Source: Ypsolopha sequella
Taxonomy: Eukaryota; Arthropoda; Insecta; Lepidoptera; Ypsolophidae
Length of the DNA stretch: 64,000 bases
Direction of reading: 5' to 3'
Assembly: GCA_934047225.1 (NCBI GenBank)
Contig: OW204011.1
Coordinates: forward strand, 14,706,339 to 14,770,338
Shown here: positions 57,862 through 64,000 of the stretch, piece by piece
How the letters are laid out: the number at the start of each line of letters is the position of its first letter
Position numbering within the stretch: the first letter of the stretch is position 1
The notes under the pieces: generated by a model
The model's database searches: none
What the model saw: the letters and a program-made list of their open reading frames with translations, nothing else
What the model was told of the DNA's origin: nothing
Program-made: the position numbers and the translations under genes

Positions 57862-60800
57862 CTGAAATAAAGAAACAAGGGTGAATTAGCGCTTTTTCGT
57901 GAAAAAGCAGTTAAAAGTATCTAAGATTATGTTTATTTTGCGAAATCCATCGCTATGAATACTCTAAATATTATTAGAGTGCATTACAAACTAGAAAAGA
58001 TCAATCAGAAACAAACCCAAAGACAAGAATTTGAAAAATTCCCCGGACCAGGATTCGAACCTGCGACCTCTTGTTATCAAACAACTAATCGTCGGTTATC
58101 ACCGACTAATCGTCGGTGAAACGCGGGTGCACCGACTGTGGACTTTCACAGTTCACACTCGGAACACTTCTGACACCCCCTCGGGGATTCATGTCGTGAA
58201 GATATATAAATAAAAAAATATATATGGATATGAACTTACTAACGATCGCGCTAGCAAAGGGCAGCATGTAGGACATGTTCTGAAAGGCGCATGTCGACCA
58301 CTGCCAAGACTCGTTGCTAAACTTTGTTACTATGAACTGCGCCAATAATGCAAATGATAGGGCAGATTGTACTATAAGCAAAACAATCACAATATCCGTA
58401 CAGAATTGTCGTTTCTAAAACAAAAATTATAATATACAATAATCTAGGACATATACTGAACAACTCTTCCAAAGAAACATAAAAGCAAAGACATACAGAG
58501 AACTCTACTCGGTGCGCGTTAGTATGGCGATATCGGTCATTCACCCCTTTTGTACTGTCGTCACAGAATAAAATACTACTGTCGTACTAAAGTAGCGGCC
58601 ATATTGGGCAGCCATATTGGCCCCGCTACTATAGTACGCTTAGAGACAGTACTTCCGCATGTTACGCGTAACATATGGAAGTATCGCTCCCGCAAAAACG
58701 AGTACAGTGGTAGAAGGTGTGAAACTGTGAATGACCGCTACCGCCATGCTAATGCGCATTTATTATTAGACTGTGCACTACGACACGAAAAACGAGCCGA
58801 GCGAGAAGGGCGCAAGCACTCGTTTGTCCCTTTTTTACTAAATGACCACATGTTTAGCACTTGATTATATAGTTATATTGGCAACTTGCTAAACAAGGAC
58901 ACACGAGTGGCGAGTGCGTCTCTCGCTCGGCTCATTTTTCGCTTAATATGTTATCATAACAATAACGACCTTATTTGTAAGACAATAAAATCTAATTTAG
59001 TTGAACAGACATTGGACAGAGCACAGTCTAGTTCTCTGTATAACGTATTTGCATAAAAGCGCAAAAGATATGTCAGCAGTGATGTTGGCCCAATCGCTCA
59101 CAGGGTATTTTTTTTTCGTCATTCCGTTCAGATGTGAATTAACTTATCTAGAATAATAACAAATAATGAACGATTAAAATCTGTAATAAGAATTCAAAAC
59201 CCTTCGTTAAAAATAACTGTATAATGAAGTCAAAAAAGATCTTATCCTAAAGTTCTTTTCACGAAAGAACTCCCGTGTCAAAGTGCGTTTATTATCAAGT
59301 ACTAAATGCGAAAACGCCTTGATCTGCGGGACTTCTTTCGTGAAATTCGTTCCGGAAGTGACGTACAAGTTCTGAACAGGGTCACTTTACGACAAGTGAA
59401 CATAGAAGTATCTACTTCAAAATAATATTGGTCTGCAATAACGTTTTTATATTTTACGAACTTCGATCAAATAACCCTAGATGTTGAAAAAAAGCGCCTC
59501 CGAAAACTGATGCTAAATTAAATTTTTGGCATTCGTTTACGTCATTCGGTGCGCGACCGCTGTGAAGGAACAATGCCGAAGTTTTCTACCTAAATGCATT
59601 AATTTAAAGCTGAAAGATATGAAACAGAATAATCACTAAACTCTTTATTCACTAGCTGGTTGATATGGTTTTACGAGTTTTTACTATTGTAAAGACTAAT
59701 TCTTGGTAACTGTTCCACTTTTTTTCCGGTTTCGTTAAAATAACATCTCAGGCTTCAGACTTTTTACTAGTTTTTACGAGCTACTAAAGCAAAATAGAAT
59801 TTGTCTTAAAATGGATCGTGCAAAACAAATCTCATGAAAGTGCGGACAAGGTTTATTTTCGAAAAATAATAACTTAGCTCTTATGTTATTGTTGTTTTAT
59901 TGCGATGCATAGATAAAACTACAATTGTATAACATACTTGGACCATGATTTCGAACTGATTTTGTATGGAATAATAGATCTAGGGTTTATTTGATCGAAG
60001 TTTACAACATTAGAGACGTCACCTTCAATAAATTCAAGAAAAAAATTAAAAATTGTCTTGGACATACTTACCTCAACATAAAAAGCGATGGATAGTAATA
60101 CTCCAATGATTAAGTACAAACCAATAAAACATAATTGGAAAAATAGATAAGCCTGGATTTCAGTTGAGAAGTCACACTTTCTTACTTTTTCTATGCCTTG
60201 TGCTAGTAAATCATTGGCAAATGTAAGGGCGTACGCGAGTCCCATCACCTGGGGAAAATAACAATTTTATATTATTTTTATTACTCCTATACTTAGACAA
60301 TACAGCCCAGAAAGACGTCTATTGTTCAACATCTTGCGTACAAATAATTCTGTCAACAATCGAAACGGGATACTGCAATCCTATTGGCTCTTCCCATCTT
60401 ACGTATAGCGCCACAAACTTATCGTTCCCGAAGACGAAGTCTCTAACGTAATGAATATAGAAGCCATTTTGGTTTGGCCTACCGAAACATAATTTTGGAG
60501 TGGCGAATTGTATCTGCTGGTTCAGTCAGATGTGTTGACAGAAATCGGTCGCCTGTTATGAGGAGTCTGTAGGCTGTATTCGTCTATGCTCCCATACCAT
60601 ATTATATGGACAAATTCATGCTATTTTTGTGCTAAAAGTTATGAGGCTGTGACATACGGACGGACAAAGGGCGGACAACAGCGTCTCATCACAATGTTAC
60701 TTTTGTACCCTCTCTCTAGGAGTACCTAGTAGTAACGGAACCCTAAAAAACAAAAACTTAACATGCATTCGAACCACCAACAATTCGATACCGGAAGGGA

Positions 60801-63345
60801 CGAATTAAGGGTATGGCATAGGCTATGAAAAAAAATCCTACCCGTCCAACACAATAAGTTAGGTACCTACTAACTTTTGATAGAGAAGATTATTGGTTGG
60901 CTCATTTGCCCATTTGTCTTTGACGGGTAATATTAGGACAGAAAAAATTAATAGGATTGGAGTTGATTCACTTCATATTCACACGCGGCAGCATGTCCAC
61001 CCACGGCCGAGTTCGAAAAAGAAAAGGCGCACCAGTCATTACCCCTCGGCTCGGCCATAGCTTCAGGCTTTTGGCGGCGGGCTTTACCCTGCCACGACAC
61101 CCGTCGGCGCCTTCCACCGTATCGGATATATAGCGCGCTCGCTCGCTCAAAGCGCTCGACACTAGGTTCGTCCTCGTGCGCTCGGTCGCTGGCGTGGCTC
61201 CCCGCCTCCCCGCACACCGCCGTCGAGAGAGCGCAAGTCACTCGAAGCCGGACAAGACGCGTGGGCGGCAACCCATGGCCGGCCCTATACAACTTCATAC
61301 ATTTGTTCTCTCCGCCGGCGCCGTCGCAAGAAGAACCGCTTGGCGCGCCTCTCGAAGCCTGAAGCTATTGCCGACCGGTTAGGGGGCGTTGATTTGGCCA
61401 GCAAATTTTGTCACATGGTAGGTTTGGTTCACTATACTGATGACGAAAAAAATACTGAAAACACCTTTTTTTTTTTCGATATTTTGTGGTGGTTTAAAAC
61501 GCCTATAGTGTACGACACACACAATGATGAAAATGACTCAGCACTGGTGGAGAGGCGGCAGGGTGCGTTGGGGCTAGGGTTGCCAACTTTTTTTTAGAAG
61601 AAATATAGTATATCTGATTTTAGGGAAGGTAAATAAAAAGTACGGTCCTTTAAAAAAAAGTATCCTTTATTCGAGGATGTTCAAAATTTTTCTGAAACAT
61701 ATATCAATACAGCGGACGGTAGGAACTAGGAAGGGCAGGCTTGAAATCCTTTTATGAAACTGTATTTTTTGTGCTCTTTGCACAAACACAAACGCACAAC
61801 TCATACATTTTTCCTCGGATTTCTTTACGGCTGTGTTTTCGCTGGCTGGTGTTTTCAGTTTATGTCTAATTTTACAAAGATTGAAATAAAGTATTTTCAT
61901 GTACTTTAATGGTATTCGAAAGTATAAAGTACAGAGACCCAAAATAACAAAAGATACTTTATTTTAAAGTACGGTTGGACCCTATTTGGGGCACCCAAGT
62001 ATGTCGGTAGTAGCACTTCGTGCCGCAGTGACGGTTTGTCAAAACAATTTTAGTACAAATAAAAAAGGCATAGGTATCTTCTTGTTTATGTGGTATTTTT
62101 TTTGTATGCCATTTTTTGGAATGAGCGTCGTGAACACAACCTAACTTGTGACGGAAGTTTCTGACCAAATCAACACCATGTATATCGTCTGAACAATTTG
62201 GAGCTACTTTTGAGCACCCCATAACTCTAATTTCCTATTGGACCTACGAAGTTTCAATACCCCGCGAGTACCTAAAATCCTAAATTTCATAAATGAAACT
62301 CTAGCAGGCTTGATATAATCCCTATTATTATTACTGACTCACTCACTCACTCACTCATATAAAACCTAAACCAATTCCAGAAACGTTTTAGGGTTCCGTA
62401 GTACCTAAAAGGTACAAAAGGAACCTTATGGTGAGACTCCTTTGTCCGTCCGTCTGTATGTTATGTCACAGCCTCATAACTTTAGCACCTTTAATGATAA
62501 AGACATGAAATTTGGCACAAAAATAGCATTAATTTGCCCACATATGGTGTGAAAAAAATATGAAAAATTTGAAATTGTTCAAAATATTTCCAAAACAAAA
62601 GTGAGAAAAATAAAAAGTATTATCCTAAAAATAAAATATGGGTACTAAATTGTAGATATTAAAAATCTGATTGTAAAAATATGTACCTTTACTATATTTA
62701 CTGGCACTGGTTTCGAGAAATCTTTAAAAAACCACAAAAATATGTTTGTCCCCTACTAATTTTGGTGTTCACTGCTACTTTATCTGGTGGTCAGTTAAAA
62801 ACAAGCCGAATAAAATAGCTAAGGCGATATGCGAAAAAAATACGGGTGTTCCTTTTCTATATATTTCATGAAATACACGGATAATTTCAATACATTTCTG
62901 GTATTTGCATTTTGACTATATAATATAGGGTTTTAAAAATCAGAAAACATGTTGTTGATAGAAATAATTGTTGAAATGAGGTCTTCACTTCACACACACT
63001 TTTTCTCCTCGTTTGACGAATAGGAACCATATACAGAACTCAAACAAACTCAAACAAACAGAACTCAAATTACTAGGTGTGTTTCAACAATATCTAGAGA
63101 TATGTAATTTTGCTAGCTATTTTAGTTTTTTTTTAAAAATAAAAAAAAACAATTTTTTCCCTTTTGCCCTGAATCCGCCTCTCTCGCACTGCGCGACTTT
63201 TCACTTGGAGTGACAGTGACAAAAATAAAATTCGCATAGCCTCTTAACTTACCAAATTAACGATAGCTATCACCATTACCAATATTTTTAGAGACCACAA
63301 CTTGCCGACATGTTGTTTAACTGGGATGAATCCGAAAATACCCAT
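57701..63345 (-). CDS. TM4-A: four-transmembrane protein, four exons
   Basis: Minus-strand exons 63253-63345, 60072-60248, 58240-58414 and 57701-57861 (junction phases 0, 0, 1) encode 201 residues. TM1 spans exons 1/2 (LKILVMVIAIVNL then VMGLAYALTFA), TM2 is in exon 2 (FFQLCFIGLYLIIGVLLSIA), TM3 in exon 3 (IVIVLLIVQSALSFALLA), and TM4 across exons 3/4 (MLPFASAIV then NPFFIVYVNSF). Loops carry one cysteine each: VRKCDF and WSTCAF. The C-terminal tail is cytoplasmic in a four-pass model and lysine-rich (EPKPPKEKKVYKK). TM4-B is the downstream tandem paralog, about one third identical by eye, with the strongest match in exon 4. A DUF4728-like septate-junction role is a guess from topology only. 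All four splice pairs are canonical. Confidence 0.75.
57960..58215 (-). mobile_element. SINE, rearranged, in TM4-A intron 3
   Basis: Minus-strand tRNA-like part (box B as GGTTCGAATCCTGG) with CAAATTCTTGTCTTTGGGTT lies left. A plus-strand tail (CGGGTGCACCGACTGTGGAC to GGGGATTCATGTCGTGAAG) lies right. The two halves are in opposite orientation, so this is either an inversion or two insertions. Confidence 0.65.
58240..58414 (-). CDS. TM4-A exon 3
   Basis: 175 bases after TTGTTTTAG, donor GTAAGTTC in phase 1. Encodes KRQFCTDIVIVLLIVQ, then NESWQWSTCAFQNMSYM. Confidence 0.77.
58500..58960. mobile_element. Foldback complex in TM4-A intron 2
   Basis: GCGCGTTAGTATGGCGATAT pairs with ATCGCTACCGCCATGC-type sequence near 58735. 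GTACTAAAGTAGCGGCCATA pairs with CCGCTACTATAGTAC. ACGAGCCGAGCGAGAAGGGC pairs with TCTCGCTCGGCTC. Several short hairpins are stacked; element boundaries are unclear. Confidence 0.55.
58961..60071 (-). other. TM4-A intron 2 remainder
   Basis: AT-rich intronic sequence. Open frames here lack splice context. Confidence 0.4.
60072..60248 (-). CDS. TM4-A exon 2
   Basis: 177 bases, phase 0 to phase 0, after TTTTCCCCAG, donor GTAAGTATG. Encodes VMGLAYALTFAND, the VRKCDF loop and LFFQLCFIGLYLIIG. Confidence 0.77.
60292..60588. mobile_element. hAT-type MITE (CATAGACAATACAGC), copy 3
   Basis: Ends CTTAGACAATACAGC and GCTGTATTCGTCTATG. The flanks CTCCTATA and CTCCCATA match at 7 of 8. It lies 43 bp upstream of TM4-A exon 2, in intron 1. 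Confidence 0.85.
60589..60755 (-). repeat. GGGTTCCGT-type repeat, copy 1
   Basis: Minus strand TTAGGGTTCCGTTACTACTA and TGTCACAGCCTCATAACTTT match the plus-strand copy at 62384-62600. Confidence 0.65.
61042..61378. mobile_element. GC-rich MITE, copy 4
   Basis: Begins CCCCTCGGCTCGGCCATAGC and ends GAAGCTATTGCCGACCGG, flanked by TTA (61039-61041, 61379-61381). Slightly shorter than the other copies because of a deletion near 61075. In TM4-A intron 1. Confidence 0.83.
61379..62383 (-). other. TM4-A intron 1, unassigned
   Basis: AT-rich sequence. The direct and inverted near-matches AAAGTATCTTTTGTTATTTT and AAAAGTACGGTCCTTTAAAA suggest decayed repeats. No exon supported. Confidence 0.35.
62384..62790 (+). 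repeat. GGGTTCCGT-type repeat, copy 2
   Basis: TTAGGGTTCCGTAGTACCTA, GGAACCTTATGGTGAGACTC, ATGTCACAGCCTCATAACTT and a long A/T-rich body. It is preceded by a CACT microsatellite (62335-62357). Related body sequence (TTTGGCTTACCAGTTTTGGA and GTTTTTCAAGGATTTCTCG) occurs at 57400-57570. Confidence 0.6.
62818..63247. mobile_element. TIR element adjoining TM4-A exon 1
   Basis: Left end CTAAGGCGATATGCGAAAAA and right end, read inward, TTAAGAGGCTATGCGAATTT. Related sequence is at 50700-51000 and in SP2 intron 4 (from about 24632). Its right end is only 5 bp from the exon 1 donor. Confidence 0.7.
63253..63345 (-). CDS. TM4-A exon 1
   Basis: Thirty-one codons starting MGIFGFIPVKQHVG and ending VIAIVNL; donor GTAAGTTAAG. 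Start chosen by the match to TM4-B exon 1. Confidence 0.76.
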
Positions 63346-63506
63346 TTTGAAATATTTATTATTATTTATATAATTTTTTGTGAGTATAATAAATTTGAAT
63401 TATCTGCTTGATAAAAATCTGAAACAATTTATTTTTATATCAGATTACTTTTGTTTATACAATGTGTTAAGATGAAGTTGCGGAAGCCGGAAACTGGTGA
63501 AAACAT

Positions 63507-63760
63507 ACCGGTTAAGAGCGGTTTTACGACCGGATTGTAAAAAAACCCGCCTTTTTCTAATTATCAATCGAAACAGAACACTTAAAATCAAAATTCACTT
63601 AATAGTTATTCAACAAAACCTTATTACCTATGTATTGTGTATGCTGCCATCGCAAAGTGTTCATTTGTTTCCGTAAGTTAGAAATTCAAAATTTATTAAT
63701 TTAAAAAAAAATTCAATTCTAATTTACAGACACCAATAGAAACTTTGCGATGGCAGCATA
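63507..63760. mobile_element. MITE family AGCGGTTTCGCAG, copy 3
   Basis: Starts CGGTTAAGAGCGGTTTTACG and carries ATAGTTATTCAACAAAACCT and a CATCGCAAAGTG / CTTTGCGATGGCAGC inverted pair. It lies about 160 bp upstream of TM4-A exon 1, in the probable promoter region. Confidence 0.75.
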
Positions 63761-64000
63761 CACAATACTTTAAGAATATGACATAGCCAAAACAAAAACC
63801 AGTTCCGGGCGTGGCTTATTCTATTTTACGATAGCGCGTGGGGGGAAATTCGTCCCGGTCTCTAAGTTCGCGTCACCATAGCAAAAATACGAATAGAGTG
63901 GACGAGGCAGGGTCAAAAGTAATACGTATTTTATTTTATCTAATTTATTACTGTATTTCGATCATCGTCACACGGCATTGATCCTACTTGCTATCACGTC
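63761..64000. other. Window end
   Basis: Moderately GC-rich sequence with no gene or repeat I can support. Confidence 0.35.

Overview
This is nuclear DNA of an insect, most likely a moth or butterfly. It is AT-rich and intron-rich, and it is crowded with TA-, TTA/TAA- and 8-bp-flanked inverted-repeat elements, tRNA-derived SINEs, RTE/CR1-like LINE fragments and an intact BEL/Pao retrotransposon, a mix typical of lepidopteran genomes. No species can be named from sequence alone. No ordinary long-ORF host gene is present. The host genes here are built from short exons that I assembled by hand from splice sites, reading frame and comparison between paralogs.

Left half (about 4.9-34 kb): two paralogous genes for short secreted peptides lie tail to tail. 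Gene SP1 (+, coding 5282-14989, 5 exons, 54 aa) and gene SP2 (-, coding 33162-22136, 7 exons, 89 aa) share promoter, TATA box, signal-peptide exons, intron ends and terminal exon. Every internal exon is a tiny phase-1/phase-1 cassette behind the same unusual acceptor, AATATAAATAAATCAACAG or a close variant. The splice flanks are conserved while the peptide each cassette encodes is not. SP2 has four cassettes and SP1 has two. SP1 instead carries a 66-bp intronic minisatellite with ten copies of a juxtaposed splice signal, GAGAG|GTAAGT. This cassette system is the best candidate in the window for an undescribed biological system.

Right half (about 45-63 kb, - strand): two tandem paralogs encode four-transmembrane proteins (TM4-A, 57701-63345, 201 aa; TM4-B, 44964-49870, 164 aa). 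They have the same four-exon architecture (junction phases 0, 0, 1), one conserved cysteine in each of two inter-membrane loops, and nearly identical last-exon starts.

Between and inside these genes the sequence is mostly mobile DNA. It includes an intact BEL/Pao element with 5-bp target duplication (36841-43416), a degraded relative in an SP2 intron, three LINE families, a 2.5-kb hAT-type element that interrupts a SINE and holds a 1.3-kb palindrome, a hAT-type element holding a LINE fragment inside another SINE, a mariner-type foldback made of two transposase ends, and many MITEs whose target duplications are readable. Minisatellites of 38, 57 and 66 bp and several near-perfect hairpins complete the picture. 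The nesting gives a relative history: some insertions predate the SP1/SP2 duplication (shared intron-1 element) and others follow it.
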